Assembly (NCBI GenBank): GCA_021773115.1
Contig: JAJFKS010000025.1
Coordinates: 124,001 to 188,000, forward strand
Source: Woeseiaceae bacterium
Lineage (GTDB): Bacteria; Pseudomonadota; Gammaproteobacteria; Steroidobacterales; Woeseiaceae
Reading direction: 5' to 3'
DNA: 64,000 nucleotides
Part shown: piece after piece, positions 1 through 10,270 of the stretch
How the letters are laid out: every line of letters begins with the position of its first letter
Numbering within the stretch: the stretch's first letter is position 1
Notes under the pieces: generated by a model
The model's input: the letters and a program-made list of their open reading frames with translations, nothing else
Told to the model about the DNA's origin: nothing
Database searches by the model: none
Translations under genes and position numbers: made by a program

Positions 1-750
1 TTCGAAATGAACGAGGAACAATCCGATCGGAAATTACTGCTGAACATCTGTCATGAACTGTTGCTGTCGCACGAACAGTTTTTACTGGCGCGTCAATTGG
101 GCACACAACGATTGTGTTTCAGTTTTTTTCATCTCAAAAGTCCCGCAACAGAATTGTGGCTGGGCTCAGCGCTGGCGGATCGTTCCGCAACACGCTGGTT
201 TGATCTTCTCAAGATTCGTTTCGAGTCTTTGTGCCTGCCGGAAGCGGTCATTGCGGTACGTTTGCGCAGTGGTTTGTCACAGCCACTGCAGGCGGAGACC
301 GGCAGGCTCGGTTTTCATCAGAAGGACGGCCGGCAGAGACGGCGTTATTCAATCGCACAACTCGCCGAGCGACTGATTGCGCGCATCGGTGATCAATCCG
401 TCAATGCCATCAACATGGTCGCTGAGCATCGTCCCGAGTATGCCTTTAGTCTGCAGCATCCTTTATCGGACTGGTCGGTCAGTACTCTGACGAGCAATAC
501 CGATATCAGGCGCCCATTGTGGATGTTGCCGGAACCCGCGTTGTTACCGGCAGATGGCAATTATCCCTTGTACAAAGGCTGCCGCCTAAGGTTGCTGGAT
601 GGACCTGAGCGACTCGAAACCGGGTGGTGGGATGAATACAGCATCTCGCGCGATTACTACACGGCGATGAATGGCGCTGGCATGCATCTGTGGGTTTTTC
701 GAAATCGTCAGCGAACGCCGAGCTGGTACCTGCATGGCATCTTTGGTTAA
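1..750 (+). CDS. imuB: ImuB-type Y-family polymerase subunit, C-terminal part (5' truncated by window)
   Basis: The open frame enters from the left edge of the window, so only the last 249 residues are seen; the family is usually about 470-500 residues. The visible part matches the C-terminal half of ImuB: the little-finger-like region followed by a tail with LWVFRNR and a terminal SWYLHGIFG, typical of these proteins. ImuB is a catalytically inactive Y-family homologue that bridges the beta clamp, ImuA and DnaE2 in SOS-induced translesion synthesis. Its 3' end overlaps the dnaE2 start by 17 bp, indicating translational coupling. imuA and any LexA box would lie upstream of the window. The family call rests on this C-terminal pattern plus the dnaE2 neighbour. 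Confidence 0.85.
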   Translation, partial: FEMNEEQSDRKLLLNICHELLLSHEQFLLARQLGTQRLCFSFFHLKSPATELWLGSALADRSATRWFDLLKIRFESLCLPEAVIAVRLRSGLSQPLQAETGRLGFHQKDGRQRRRYSIAQLAERLIARIGDQSVNAINMVAEHRPEYAFSLQHPLSDWSVSTLTSNTDIRRPLWMLPEPALLPADGNYPLYKGCRLRLLDGPERLETGWWDEYSISRDYYTAMNGAGMHLWVFRNRQRTPSWYLHGIFG

Positions 751-3700
751 AGCGGCTGCTGGCGTTCGATATGCCGAGTTACACGCACTCAGCAATTTTA
801 CATTCCTGCGCGGTGCCTCCCATCCTGAGGAACTGGTTGAGACGGCTGCAGAACTTGGCTACGAGGCACTCGCGATCAGCGACGAATGTTCGATGTCGGG
901 AATCGTACGCGCGCATGCAGCTGCTAAACAGGCGGGTTTAAAAAAACTGATCATCGCCTCCGAGTTGCGCCTGCAAAGTGGTCGTAAGCTTGTTGTGCTG
1001 GTGCAAAACATTGAAGGCTACGCAGCGCTTTGCCAACTCATCACGAATGCTCGACGTGCGGCAGAGAAGGGCACATACGAACTGACACGACTCGACTTCG
1101 AGAGCGGCTTACCGGGCTGCCTCGCGTTATGGGTGCCGGACAAGGACCTGACACTCGATGTGGAAGACCACTGGATACGTGAAACCTTTCGCGACCGCCT
1201 GTGGATTGCCGTTGAGCTGCTGGCAGATGGCCGGCAACGAGAACAGCTCGACAAACTGCGTGCAGAAGGTCAACGCCTGAAATTACCGCTGGTCGCATCG
1301 GGTGACGTGCATATGCACATCCGCGCGCGTCGCATACTGCAGGACGCCGTGACCGCGATTCGCGCAGGTACAACCATCGACCAGGCAGGTTTTGCCCTAT
1401 ACGCTAACGGCGAACGTCACTTGCGATCACTGGCGGTACTGGAACGCATCTATCCCGCGGAGCTGCTGGCTGAGTCGGTGTGTATTGCCGAGCGCATTCA
1501 GTTTTCGCTCGACGAACTGCGCTACGAATACCCGGGTGAGTTGATACCGGAAGGTGAAACCTCGGCCAGCTATCTCAGGAAACTGACCGAAGAAGGCATG
1601 CAGCGACGCTGGCCAGCGGGTGTTCCTGCCAAAGTCCGCACACTTGTTGAACACGAATTAAAACTGATCGCCGAGCTTAGCTATGAATCGTATTTCCTGA
1701 CCGTGCAGGATATCGTCGCGTTTGCACGCTCGCAAAAGATCCTCTGCCAGGGGCGTGGTTCAGCCGCGAACTCGGCAGTATGTTTTTGTTTGGGCATTAC
1801 AGAAGTCGATCCGGATCGTATGCAGGTGCTTGTGGAACGATTTATCTCGAAGGAGCGCAACGAACCACCGGACATTGATGTTGATTTCGAACACGAACGA
1901 CGCGAAGAAGTTATTCAATACATCTACGCGAAATACGGTCGCGAAAGAGCGGCACTTGCCGCCACGGTAATTACCTATCGACCGCGCAGTGCACTGCGTG
2001 ACGTTGGCAAAGTGCTGGGTTTAAGCAACTTGCAAATTAGTCGTCTCTCCCGCTCGATGCAGTGGTGGGATGGTTGCAAGGTCGATGACAGCCGTATCCT
2101 GGAAGCCGGGCTCGATCCTGACAGTCCGATTATTCGCAGGCTTTTGTACCTGGTGCGCGAAATTATAGGCTTCCCACGACATCTGTCGCAGCATGTTGGC
2201 GGCTTCGTGATTTCCGATGCGCCACTGTATGAACTCGTGCCGATCGAAAACGCGACGATGCCGGATCGCACCGTCATTCAGTGGGAAAAAAACGATCTCG
2301 AGGAAATCGGTCTGTTGAAGGTCGATGTCCTGGGTCTCGGCATGTTGACGGCGATACGGCGCAGCTTCGATTTGATACGCGATTTCGACGGTCGCGAATA
2401 CACACTGGCGAGCGTGCCGGCGGAAGACCCGCGCGTGTACGACATGATCTGTGACGGCGATACGATGGGGGCGTTCCAGATTGAATCGCGTGCGCAGATG
2501 GCGATGTTGCCACGATTGAAACCACGCTGTTACTACGACCTTGTGATCGAAGTAGCGATTATCCGGCCGGGCCCGATTCAGGGTGACATGGTGCATCCCT
2601 ATCTGCGACGCCGAAATGGTGAAGAGGCCGTCGACTATCCCAGTGAAGCGGTGAAGAGTGTGCTGCAACGGACATTGGGTGTGCCTATTTTTCAGGAACA
2701 GGTCATGCAACTGGCAGTGGTCGCTGCGGGGTTTTCACCCGGCGAAGCCGATCAACTGCGGCGAGCGATGGCGGCCTGGAAGCGGCGAGGTGGCTTGGGC
2801 CCCTTTGAGGACAAGCTGATTTCCGGCATGCGCGAGCGCGGTTACGACGAAGGCTTTGCGCGACAGATATTTCGCCAGATTGAGGGCTTCGGTGAATACG
2901 GTTTTCCGGAATCACATTCGGCGAGTTTCGCCTTGCTGGTGTATGTGTCCTGCTGGTTGAAGTGCCACACGCCCGCAGCCTTTACCTGCGCCTTGTTGAA
3001 CAGTCAGCCAATGGGTTTTTACTCCGCATCACAGCTCGTACAGGATGTGCGGCGTCACGGCGTCGAGGTCAATGCCGTGGACATCAATCGCAGTGACTGG
3101 GACTGCAGTCTTGAGACCGGCGAGGGTGGTGCGGCAGTTTTACGGCTCGGTCTGCGCATGGTCAAAGGTCTTTCCGAGGAAGCGGGGCAAAGAATTGTTG
3201 TCGAGCGTGAACACGGTGAATACCGACAAGTGCAAGTCCTGCTGGAGCGGGCCTGTCTTGATCGACGCGAGCTCAATGTGCTGGCGACGTCGGGTGCATT
3301 GCGAGCACTTGCCGGTGACCGGCATCGCGCGCGCTGGGCGGTCGCGGGTACTGAAAAGCCGCTGCCCTTATTCCAGTCGATGCAGCGCTTCGAGGCAACG
3401 CCGATGTTGAAACAGGCAACGGAAGGGCAGAATATCGTCGCAGACTATCAGAGCACGGGGCTTACGCTTGAGCGACATCCGGTGTGCCTGTTACGCCGCC
3501 ACCTGGATCGTTACAACTACACCGCTGCAGCGGCTTTGCCGAAGCGACAGAACGGTCAGGTGATTAATGTCGCGGGACTGGTCATCACCAAGCAGCGGCC
3601 GGGCACCGCGAGTGGCGTTACCTTCGTAACGCTGGAGGATGAAACCGGACAAATTAATGTGATTCTCTGGAAGAAAGTTGCCGAGGCGTATCGCCCGGCA

Positions 3701-3838
3701 TTGCTGAACGCGCGCTTACTCGGTATCAGCGGGGAGCTGCAGATTGAAGGGAAGGTCATTCACGTCATCGCCAAACGACTGTTTGATCATACCGAGATGC
3801 TGGGGAGCTTAAGCGTGCGCTCCAGGGATTTTCGTTAG
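734..3838 (+). CDS. dnaE2: Error-prone DNA polymerase DnaE2 (ImuC)
   Basis: A 1034-residue C-family DNA polymerase, the catalytic subunit of the ImuA-ImuB-DnaE2 mutasome. A PHP domain opens the protein (YAELHALSNFTFLRG, then AISDECSM). The palm carries PDIDVDF at about residues 379-385, with catalytic aspartates near D380 and D382. A C-terminal OB fold (VAGLVITKQRPG) is followed by the terminal SRDFR typical of DnaE2, and the length fits DnaE2 (about 1030-1080) rather than DnaE1 (about 1160). I chose ATG 734 over the in-frame ATG at 671 because it leaves a short overlap with imuB and puts the PHP domain close to the N-terminus. The family lacks proofreading and causes damage-induced mutagenesis. 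Confidence 0.95.
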   Translation: MASLVKAAAGVRYAELHALSNFTFLRGASHPEELVETAAELGYEALAISDECSMSGIVRAHAAAKQAGLKKLIIASELRLQSGRKLVVLVQNIEGYAALCQLITNARRAAEKGTYELTRLDFESGLPGCLALWVPDKDLTLDVEDHWIRETFRDRLWIAVELLADGRQREQLDKLRAEGQRLKLPLVASGDVHMHIRARRILQDAVTAIRAGTTIDQAGFALYANGERHLRSLAVLERIYPAELLAESVCIAERIQFSLDELRYEYPGELIPEGETSASYLRKLTEEGMQRRWPAGVPAKVRTLVEHELKLIAELSYESYFLTVQDIVAFARSQKILCQGRGSAANSAVCFCLGITEVDPDRMQVLVERFISKERNEPPDIDVDFEHERREEVIQYIYAKYGRERAALAATVITYRPRSALRDVGKVLGLSNLQISRLSRSMQWWDGCKVDDSRILEAGLDPDSPIIRRLLYLVREIIGFPRHLSQHVGGFVISDAPLYELVPIENATMPDRTVIQWEKNDLEEIGLLKVDVLGLGMLTAIRRSFDLIRDFDGREYTLASVPAEDPRVYDMICDGDTMGAFQIESRAQMAMLPRLKPRCYYDLVIEVAIIRPGPIQGDMVHPYLRRRNGEEAVDYPSEAVKSVLQRTLGVPIFQEQVMQLAVVAAGFSPGEADQLRRAMAAWKRRGGLGPFEDKLISGMRERGYDEGFARQIFRQIEGFGEYGFPESHSASFALLVYVSCWLKCHTPAAFTCALLNSQPMGFYSASQLVQDVRRHGVEVNAVDINRSDWDCSLETGEGGAAVLRLGLRMVKGLSEEAGQRIVVEREHGEYRQVQVLLERACLDRRELNVLATSGALRALAGDRHRARWAVAGTEKPLPLFQSMQRFEATPMLKQATEGQNIVADYQSTGLTLERHPVCLLRRHLDRYNYTAAAALPKRQNGQVINVAGLVITKQRPGTASGVTFVTLEDETGQINVILWKKVAEAYRPALLNARLLGISGELQIEGKVIHVIAKRLFDHTEMLGSLSVRSRDFR

Positions 3839-3841
3839 GCG

Positions 3842-4141
3842 TTAATCGTCGTCAAGATTGAAGTTATACGTGTCGTCAAGCTCGCATTCTTTCATCTCGC
3901 GAATCTCTTCAAGCCGCTTGCGAATCCTGGCGCGTTCAGCAGCATCCCGCGCATCTGTCGCCTCAATCCTGGCCACCAGTTCCTCAACATTGAATTCTGC
4001 CGAAAGATCGCCGACCGTTTCGCCGAAATCGACTTCAATATCGCCGTCGGCTATCGCGCCCGCAATATCATCGTCGTCGTCGATCGTGTCGTCATCATCG
4101 TCATCAACAAGATCATCTGGATCATCAATATCGCCGACCAT
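3842..4141 (-). CDS. Small, highly acidic protein of unknown function
   Basis: A 99-residue protein with an N-terminal half rich in Asp (two runs of five or six consecutive D), a middle helix-forming stretch rich in Arg, Glu and Ala (ARIEATDARDAAERARIRKR), and a terminal YNFNLDDD. I chose the ATG at 4141 because GAGG lies 6 nt upstream; a longer reading from 4153 or 4222 would run further into gspF. It is the last gene of the gspC-D-E-F run. It ends 3 bp from the convergent dnaE2. I do not recognise a characterised family. The acidic head and charged helix suggest a soluble interaction partner, but that is a guess. Confidence 0.65.
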   Translation of the reverse strand: MVGDIDDPDDLVDDDDDDTIDDDDDIAGAIADGDIEVDFGETVGDLSAEFNVEELVARIEATDARDAAERARIRKRLEEIREMKECELDDTYNFNLDDD

Positions 4142-4169
4142 TGCATACCTCATCAGCTGTAAAGATCTA

Positions 4170-5384
4170 TTATCGAATAAGGTTATTGATCTCGAAAATA
4201 GGCAATAAAATAGCAAGCACAATTAATAGCACAATACCGCCCATCAACACGATCACTAATGGCTGCAATATACCAAGTAATGCGGCGATTAGGCCATTGA
4301 CTTCGCGTTCCTGTCCCACCGCTGCGCGGCCGAGCATCTCTTCCAGTTTGCCACCGGACTCGCCGCTCGACACCAGGTGAATCATCATCGGTGGAAATAA
4401 CCTGCTGGCGGAGAGTGACTTGCTGATTGAGCCGCCCTCGCGAACGCGGACCGTGGCTTCGGTCACAGCATCCCGCATCGGCAGGTTTTCAATCACTTCG
4501 GACGAGATTTTCAAGGCCTCAAGAATGGGTACGCCACTGCCGGCGAGAATGCTCAAGGTGCGGGTAAAGCGTGCGGTATTGATACCGCGCGTCAGTCGTC
4601 CGGCTATTGGCATGCGCAGCAGGAATCGATGATAGCTGCGACGAGGACCTTCCTGCTTCAGTAGCCACCACAAACTGTAGACCACCGCGGCGACACCGAT
4701 CATCAGCAACAACCAATGATCGCGCAGGAAATCACTGGTTGCGATCATGCCGCGCGTCAATCCAGGCAATTCGCCCCGGGCACTTTCAAAAACGCCGACA
4801 ATCTTCGGCACGACCGTTGCCAGCATGAAGCCAATGATGCCGAGCGCCATAACGATCAACGCCACCGGATACACCATCGCGTTAGTAATGTTTTGACGCA
4901 ATTCCTGGCGCGACTCGGTGTAGTCTGCGAGCCGCTCCAAAACGATGTCGAGGTGCCCCGAGTTTTCGCCCGCTGCAACGGTGGCCCGGTAAAGTTCCGG
5001 AAATGCCTGTGGAAATTCACCGAGTCCATCCGCCAGCGTATGACCTTCCATAACCTTGGCACGTACACCGAGCAAAATACTTTGCGTACGTGAATTGTCA
5101 TTTTGTTGCGACACCGCCAGCAGCGTTTCTTCAAGTGGCATACCGGACTGCGCCAGCGATGCCAATTGCCGGGTAATCAGTGCCAGTTCGCCGGACGAGA
5201 TGCCCTTGCGAAACGAAAAGCTGCGCTGTCGACGTGCCTCTTTGTGCGCGACCTCGGTAACACTGACAGGCAGTAGTTTTCGGTCGCGAAGCAATTGTCG
5301 AATATGCTTCGGCGTATCGCCCTCAAGCAAACCCTTGGTTTGCTTGCCAGCCTGATCCATCGCAACGTATTCGAACGCACCCAT
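4170..5384 (-). CDS. gspF: Type II secretion system inner-membrane platform protein GspF
   Basis: A 404-residue protein, the normal GspF length. The N-terminus MGAFEYVAMDQAGKQTKG is the family signature. Two T2SSF domains follow (about residues 70-195 and 275-395) with three membrane helices (for example around GIIGFMLATVVPKIVGVF and the C-terminal IVLLIVLAILLPIF). GspF forms the inner-membrane platform with GspC, L and M and transmits ATPase action to the pseudopilus. The start is supported by AGGA 6 nt upstream. It lies 16 bp downstream of gspE in the same direction. No gspG or other pseudopilin gene follows in the window. Confidence 0.95.
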   Translation of the reverse strand: MGAFEYVAMDQAGKQTKGLLEGDTPKHIRQLLRDRKLLPVSVTEVAHKEARRQRSFSFRKGISSGELALITRQLASLAQSGMPLEETLLAVSQQNDNSRTQSILLGVRAKVMEGHTLADGLGEFPQAFPELYRATVAAGENSGHLDIVLERLADYTESRQELRQNITNAMVYPVALIVMALGIIGFMLATVVPKIVGVFESARGELPGLTRGMIATSDFLRDHWLLLMIGVAAVVYSLWWLLKQEGPRRSYHRFLLRMPIAGRLTRGINTARFTRTLSILAGSGVPILEALKISSEVIENLPMRDAVTEATVRVREGGSISKSLSASRLFPPMMIHLVSSGESGGKLEEMLGRAAVGQEREVNGLIAALLGILQPLVIVLMGGIVLLIVLAILLPIFEINNLIR

Positions 5385-5400
5385 TTAGTGTCCTGTTTGC

Positions 5401-6912
5401 TTAGTCTTCGCGGGTGACGCGCAGCACTTCGTCGAGCGTCGTCCGACCGGATAGCACCAACCGACAACCGTCAGCGCGGATATTGGCGCTGAATTTTCTC
5501 GCGTGCCGCTCCAGTTCCTGCTCGCTGACACCGTCGTGGATCATTTCACGCATGGCGTCATTGACCGAGATGAGTTCGTAGATGCCGGTACGACCCGTGA
5601 AGCCACGATTTCCGCCGCTGCCGGGCTTGTACAAGGTCGGTGGATTGGCGGCATCGATACCGAGCACCTCACACTCGTATTCTGAAGCGGTATAGGCAAT
5701 CTTTGTTTCGTCATCCAGAACTCGAACCAGTCGCTGTGCCAAAACACCGATCAGGCTCGATGCGAGCAGGTAGGGCGCGACGCCCATATCACGGAGTCGC
5801 GTTACGGCACCGCTGGCGGTATTGGTATGCAAGGTGGACAGTACGAGGTGACCCGTTAAACTCGCTTGCACGGCGATCTCTGCGGTTTCCAGATCGCGTA
5901 TCTCACCAACCATCACCACGTCAGGATCCTGACGGAGAATCGCCCGCAAGCCACGCGCGAAAGTCATCTGGACCTTTGTGTTGACCTGGGTCTGGCCAAT
6001 TCCATCGATCAGATACTCGATCGGGTCTTCGACCGTCATGATGTTGCGGCTATTGTCGTTGATGCGTTCGAGCGCTGCGTACAATGTCGTTGTCTTACCC
6101 GAACCGGTGGGGCCGGTGACCAGAATGATGCCGTGCGGTTTGTGAATGAGTTCATCCATCGAGCGCATTGACACCGCTTCCATGCCGAGCGATGCGAGGT
6201 CAAGACGCCCGGCCTGTTTGTCGAGCAGTCGAAGTACGACACGTTCGCCATGGCCTGAGGGCAATGTCGACACGCGGACATCGACGGCGCGACCACCAAT
6301 TTTCAATGAAATGCGGCCATCTTGCGGTAAACGTTTTTCGGCAATATCCAGACGCGACATGACTTTGATTCGAGATACCACCAGCGGCGCAAGCGCGCGT
6401 CGTGTCTGCAACACTTCGCGCAGCACGCCATCGATTCGAAATCGCACGCCGAGGCGATTTTCGTAAGTCTCGACATGAACGTCGGATGCATTTTCTTTTA
6501 TAGCTTCGGTCAGGACGGCGTTGATGAAGCGAATGATCGGCGCGTCGTCATCGCTCTCCAGCAAGTCAGATGGTTCGAGATCCTGCGCAAATTGCGTCAG
6601 GTCAAAGTCGTCATCGAGACCGTCCATCATCTGTGCAGCGTTCTTCGAATCCTGTTCGTAGGATTGCTGCAACAGTGTGTCAAATACCTCGGCCGAGACG
6701 CGCAACAGTGTCAGCGGAACGCCTGCGAAGCGACGCACTTCAGCGAGGCTCAATGGTGTTGCGCCGCTGCGGTAGACGGCTTTTCCACTGTCCTCTCCGA
6801 TCTCCTGAATCAGAACACCGTGCCGCTTGGCGAAGGAAAATGGCAGACTTCGGCGGGCCTTGACCTCCACCTGTTCCTGCGTCTCAAGAATGATTTCGCT
6901 ATTCGCTTCCAT
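5401..6912 (-). CDS. gspE: Type II secretion system ATPase GspE
   Basis: A 503-residue secretion ATPase that powers pseudopilus assembly at the inner face of the inner membrane. An N-terminal GspE-N region is followed by the ATPase with Walker A GPTGSGKT (about 267-274), the Asp box TVEDPIEY (about 293-300), Walker B-like [12 protein letters not shown] (about 329-340) and the His-box LSTLHTNTA. The C-terminal region that in many GspE proteins carries two CxxC zinc pairs has none here: the equivalent stretches read [13 protein letters not shown] and [14 protein letters not shown]. The gene start overlaps the end of gspD by 14 bp, implying coupling. Apart from the zinc site, all key motifs are intact. 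Confidence 0.95.
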   Translation of the reverse strand: MEANSEIILETQEQVEVKARRSLPFSFAKRHGVLIQEIGEDSGKAVYRSGATPLSLAEVRRFAGVPLTLLRVSAEVFDTLLQQSYEQDSKNAAQMMDGLDDDFDLTQFAQDLEPSDLLESDDDAPIIRFINAVLTEAIKENASDVHVETYENRLGVRFRIDGVLREVLQTRRALAPLVVSRIKVMSRLDIAEKRLPQDGRISLKIGGRAVDVRVSTLPSGHGERVVLRLLDKQAGRLDLASLGMEAVSMRSMDELIHKPHGIILVTGPTGSGKTTTLYAALERINDNSRNIMTVEDPIEYLIDGIGQTQVNTKVQMTFARGLRAILRQDPDVVMVGEIRDLETAEIAVQASLTGHLVLSTLHTNTASGAVTRLRDMGVAPYLLASSLIGVLAQRLVRVLDDETKIAYTASEYECEVLGIDAANPPTLYKPGSGGNRGFTGRTGIYELISVNDAMREMIHDGVSEQELERHARKFSANIRADGCRLVLSGRTTLDEVLRVTRED

Positions 6913-8863
6913 CGTCTTGATCAGTCGTCCTCTGCAAGTCCGCTTCGCTCAGTTCAGGCAGAATTGGTCGTTCGCGACCCGGCATTAACTGTATGTTTTC
7001 GCCTTCCTTGCCTTGTTGCACCTTGCGAATTAGATTGTATTTTGCGTTGGTCTGAAAAGATGTCTCCGCCGAATCACGCATTATCGTGGCCCGTAGGAAT
7101 ATCATCAGATTGGTTTTCTTTTTGACGGTCTTTTGCGATCGAAAAAGTGCACCAAGCACTGGAATCTTGCCGAGCACCGGGACGGCCTGATTGCTTTCCA
7201 ACAGCGTGTCTTCGATCAAGCCACCGAGAACCAGAATTTCACCATCATTGACGATGACCGTTGTTTCAACAATGCGTTGATTGGTTACCAGGTCAACCGC
7301 ATCGCCAGCTGACTGCGCGATGCTGGAAATTTCCTGAGAAATATCGAGCACCATAGAATCGCCTTCGTTGATTTGTGGCGTAATCGCCAGCTTCACGCCG
7401 ATTTGCTGACGATTAATGGTTTGAAAGGGATTTACGGAACCACCGGTGCCGCCGGTATTGGTGAATGACCCCGTTACGAATGGCACCTCCTGACCAACAT
7501 TCAACGTCGCTTCTTCGTTGTCTGTTGTTACGATCGACGGTGTCGAAATGATATTGGTGTCCGCGTCGCCTTCGAGCGCGTTGACAATCGCCGCGAAACT
7601 GACGCCTGAATCGGAGATTCGTCCAACGCCCACTGTTATGCCGTTTCTGATGAGACCGCTTGGATCGACTGCACCACCGGCTGCGGCCGACCCTAACTGA
7701 ACGACGCCGGCTACATCGGCGAAGTCTGTCAATGCGATGGGCGCATCGCCACCGCTCCCTTCAATTGCCCATGACACACCGAATCGGTTTTCCTCATCCG
7801 CGATGACTTCGACAATAATGGCTTCAACCAGCACCTGTGCGCGGCGAATATCCAGTTTGTCGACAATCTGGTTCAATGAACGCATTGTTTTCGGTGGTGC
7901 ATTAATGATGATCGCGTTGGTTTGCGGGTCGGCCCAGACGCTGACTTTGTCAATGGGTGATGCTGCAGCACCCTGCGCAGCCCCTGCGCCGAGCAGATTC
8001 GTAAAATGGGTTTGTAATTTTGTCGCCAGATCTTCGGCATCGGCGTAACGCAGATAGCGTACCTGCGAATCGCCGCCGGCCTCCAGCGGTGTGTCGAGGT
8101 GCGCAATCAGTGTTCGCAGTCGCAGACGGTCGGCTTTATCGCCGCCGATCAGTACGCTGTTGGTGCGCGAGTCAGCAACCAGGCTTGTCGTGACGGGTGC
8201 GCCGTCGGCACGTTGCGTTTGCGTCAGTGCCGTCATGATACGAACGATTTCGGCGGCTGAGGCGTTTTGTAGCGCTACGACTTCGATGTCTGCGTCGCTC
8301 GCCAAATCGATGCGACGAATAATGCTAACCATGCGGGCAAGGTTTGCGGCGCGATCAGAAATGATCAGCATGTTAGAGCCCGCGTGCGCGACCATGTGAC
8401 CGTATTGCGGAATTAATGGACGCAATATCGGCACCAGCTGTGTAGCGGCGACGTTATTGACCTGAATTACCTGGGTCGCCATGTCGTCGGGACCCGCAGC
8501 GCCTTCAGTGCCAAAACTGGTCGGAAATTGTCGTGCAGTGGCATCGGGCAGGATCTTGACGAGGTTGCCGCTCTCAACGGCAACGTAACCGTGTACCTGC
8601 AGTATCGACAGAAAGGCTTCGTAGAACGCGTCCTTCGACATTGGCGCTGCAGACAGCAAATTAACTTTGCCGGTTACGCGTGGGTCAAGGATGAAGTTCT
8701 TGCCGGTGGCCTCGCTTACCGCTTCAACGACGATTCGGATATCGGCATCTTTCCAATTCAGCGTAATGCCGGGTTCCTGCGCCAGCGAATTTGAGCTAAA
8801 GGGCAAAAGGAGTGCGGCAATAAGCAAAAATTCAATGCGCTTTTGTTTCATAGTTTGATTCAT
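6899..8863 (-). CDS. gspD: Type II secretion system secretin GspD
   Basis: A 654-residue outer-membrane secretin that forms the exit channel. A signal peptide (residues 1 to about 28, ending near SLAQ) precedes the N0 domain ([20 protein letters not shown]). N1-N3 repeats follow (for example [19 protein letters not shown], with a second and third similar module), then the secretin core with VPFVTGSF and the terminal barrel motifs [11 protein letters not shown] and [14 protein letters not shown]. The length is typical. The gene overlaps gspC by 4 bp and gspE by 14 bp. A Gly/Thr-rich loop (FTNTGGTGG) sits in the gate region. A GspS pilotin gene is not seen nearby. Confidence 0.95.
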   Translation of the reverse strand: MNQTMKQKRIEFLLIAALLLPFSSNSLAQEPGITLNWKDADIRIVVEAVSEATGKNFILDPRVTGKVNLLSAAPMSKDAFYEAFLSILQVHGYVAVESGNLVKILPDATARQFPTSFGTEGAAGPDDMATQVIQVNNVAATQLVPILRPLIPQYGHMVAHAGSNMLIISDRAANLARMVSIIRRIDLASDADIEVVALQNASAAEIVRIMTALTQTQRADGAPVTTSLVADSRTNSVLIGGDKADRLRLRTLIAHLDTPLEAGGDSQVRYLRYADAEDLATKLQTHFTNLLGAGAAQGAAASPIDKVSVWADPQTNAIIINAPPKTMRSLNQIVDKLDIRRAQVLVEAIIVEVIADEENRFGVSWAIEGSGGDAPIALTDFADVAGVVQLGSAAAGGAVDPSGLIRNGITVGVGRISDSGVSFAAIVNALEGDADTNIISTPSIVTTDNEEATLNVGQEVPFVTGSFTNTGGTGGSVNPFQTINRQQIGVKLAITPQINEGDSMVLDISQEISSIAQSAGDAVDLVTNQRIVETTVIVNDGEILVLGGLIEDTLLESNQAVPVLGKIPVLGALFRSQKTVKKKTNLMIFLRATIMRDSAETSFQTNAKYNLIRKVQQGKEGENIQLMPGRERPILPELSEADLQRTTDQDDGSE

Positions 8864-9795
8864 TGGTTTTGATCGTCGCTCAAGTCGAGCTGCTGGGTTT
8901 TCAGAATCAAGGTCTCCGAATCACCATTGCGTTCAATGGTAACGGTAACCTGTTCCGCGGTACCTAGCGATTGAAATATTTGCATCGCCTGACTGGCATC
9001 TGAAAGCGCCTGACCGTCGATGTCCTTGATGATGTCACCAGGACGAAGCCCAAGCGCCGCAAACTGCCGCCGATCACGCCCCGGGTAAACCCGAAATCCG
9101 ACCTGTTCGCCATTCACGCGATACGGCGTTGGACGAATGACGTCGGTCAGTTTGGTGAGGTTTTCGGCCACGACCGATTGAATACTCTGCGAATTGTCGA
9201 GCGCCTGACGAGTCGTGGATGTGGTTCGGCGCATTGCTGTATTCGCAGGCGTGTCCTTGAATTCTCTGGGCAACTTCAAGCTCGTCAGGACGCCGCGCTC
9301 ATTCAATACTACGCGGTCTGCGTAAACGGCATGTAAGGTCGCGACCGAGTCGACGGGATCGCCAATGATATAGACCTTCTGATCGTTACCACCGTCCGAG
9401 ATGATAGCGATGGAGTAGCGAGGGATTTCCGAGGCGACCGTGCCGTTCAGCGTCAGATTAATGCGTTTGGTTTCTTCCAGATCATCATCGGCGGCGACAA
9501 CAACCGGACCTTCGGGTGCGGTGTCGGCGATGCCAAATACATGATCGCCGGCAATCGAGCTGACGTCGGCCGAAATACTGGACGCTGTCGCTGAGCCTGG
9601 CATGGCAGCCGGTAGTGGAACGGCGCTGCCAGCGGCAGTCCCGGGCACCAGTAGCCACACCATCCGGGCGGCTTGCCAGGCAATTAGCACGACAAGTACC
9701 AGGCTCAGCAGGGCCGGCAGAATGCGGTTCACGGCGTTGAGGGCGTTTTCGCCGTCTACGCTAGAAATGTTTGACCAGTTTGCTCTTGAAATCAT
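8860..9795 (-). CDS. gspC: Type II secretion system protein GspC
   Basis: A 311-residue bitopic inner-membrane protein linking the platform to the secretin. A short cytoplasmic N-terminus leads to one membrane helix (LPALLSLVLVVLIAWQAARM), then a proline/alanine-rich linker, a homology region (HVFGIADTAPEG, then LNLTLNGTVAS-like sequence) and a C-terminal PDZ domain (GFRVYPGRDRRQFAALGL, GDIIKDIDG). The ATG at 9795 is preferred because the only longer in-frame start, at 9876, is a TTG that would overlap the likely promoter region of the divergent clpS; no good ribosome-binding site is visible for either. First gene of the gspC-D-E-F operon. Confidence 0.85.
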   Translation of the reverse strand: MISRANWSNISSVDGENALNAVNRILPALLSLVLVVLIAWQAARMVWLLVPGTAAGSAVPLPAAMPGSATASSISADVSSIAGDHVFGIADTAPEGPVVVAADDDLEETKRINLTLNGTVASEIPRYSIAIISDGGNDQKVYIIGDPVDSVATLHAVYADRVVLNERGVLTSLKLPREFKDTPANTAMRRTTSTTRQALDNSQSIQSVVAENLTKLTDVIRPTPYRVNGEQVGFRVYPGRDRRQFAALGLRPGDIIKDIDGQALSDASQAMQIFQSLGTAEQVTVTIERNGDSETLILKTQQLDLSDDQNQ

Positions 9796-9920
9796 ATTCA
9801 ATGAAGCTATTTCGAGTGGAGACTTGTCTATTAACGTAGCGACCCGATGATACGGGTTGAACTGTGACACGAACAAGCAGATTATTGACTTTTAAGCGAA
9901 ATATCACATTTACACGCACT
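9796..9920. promoter_or_regulatory. Divergent intergenic region gspC / clpS
   Basis: A 125-bp gap between the divergent starts of gspC (left) and clpS (right), so it must hold promoters in both directions. A TTGACT (around 9886) lies upstream of clpS, but no convincing -10 hexamer sits at the right distance, so I do not assign a box. AT content is higher than in the flanking genes. Confidence 0.4.
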
Positions 9921-10250
9921 ATGAGTGAACGACCCAGCGACACAAACCGGGACGCCGATATCGATCTTGCGGTGGACGAGGCCCGGCCTAAACTCAAGCG
10001 GCCACCGCTTTATCGGGTGGTGCTGCTTAATGACGATTACACGCCGATGGAATTCGTGGTCAGTATTCTGGAGTCCGTATTTGGGATGGCACGGACAGGA
10101 GCGACACACGTTATGCTCGAAGTGCATACGAAAGGTAAGGGTATTTGCGGTATTTACAGCTACGAAATTGCGGAAACCAAGGTAGCCCAGGTATTGAGCC
10201 TTGCGAGCCAGCACCAGCATCCATTGCTGTGCACCATGGAGCAGTCCTGA
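9921..10250 (+). CDS. clpS: ATP-dependent Clp protease adaptor ClpS
   Basis: A 109-residue N-recognin that delivers proteins with Leu, Phe, Tyr or Trp at the N-terminus to ClpAP. The core matches the family: [16 protein letters not shown] (the NDD-type pocket edge), then the [11 protein letters not shown] segment and the Val/Met-rich [12 protein letters not shown] helix, with a disordered N-terminal tail of about 35 residues used to engage ClpA. The ATG at 9921 ([11 protein letters not shown]) is preferred to an upstream in-frame start because it gives the usual length. It lies 20 bp before clpA in the same direction, an arrangement common in Proteobacteria. Confidence 0.95.
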   Translation: MSERPSDTNRDADIDLAVDEARPKLKRPPLYRVVLLNDDYTPMEFVVSILESVFGMARTGATHVMLEVHTKGKGICGIYSYEIAETKVAQVLSLASQHQHPLLCTMEQS

Positions 10251-10270
10251 ATGACGAATGAGGCCGGAAT

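Noticed and set aside
671..733. DnaE2 start at 671
   Set aside because: It would place 21 residues unrelated to the family in front of the PHP domain and overlap imuB by 80 bp; ATG 734 fits better.
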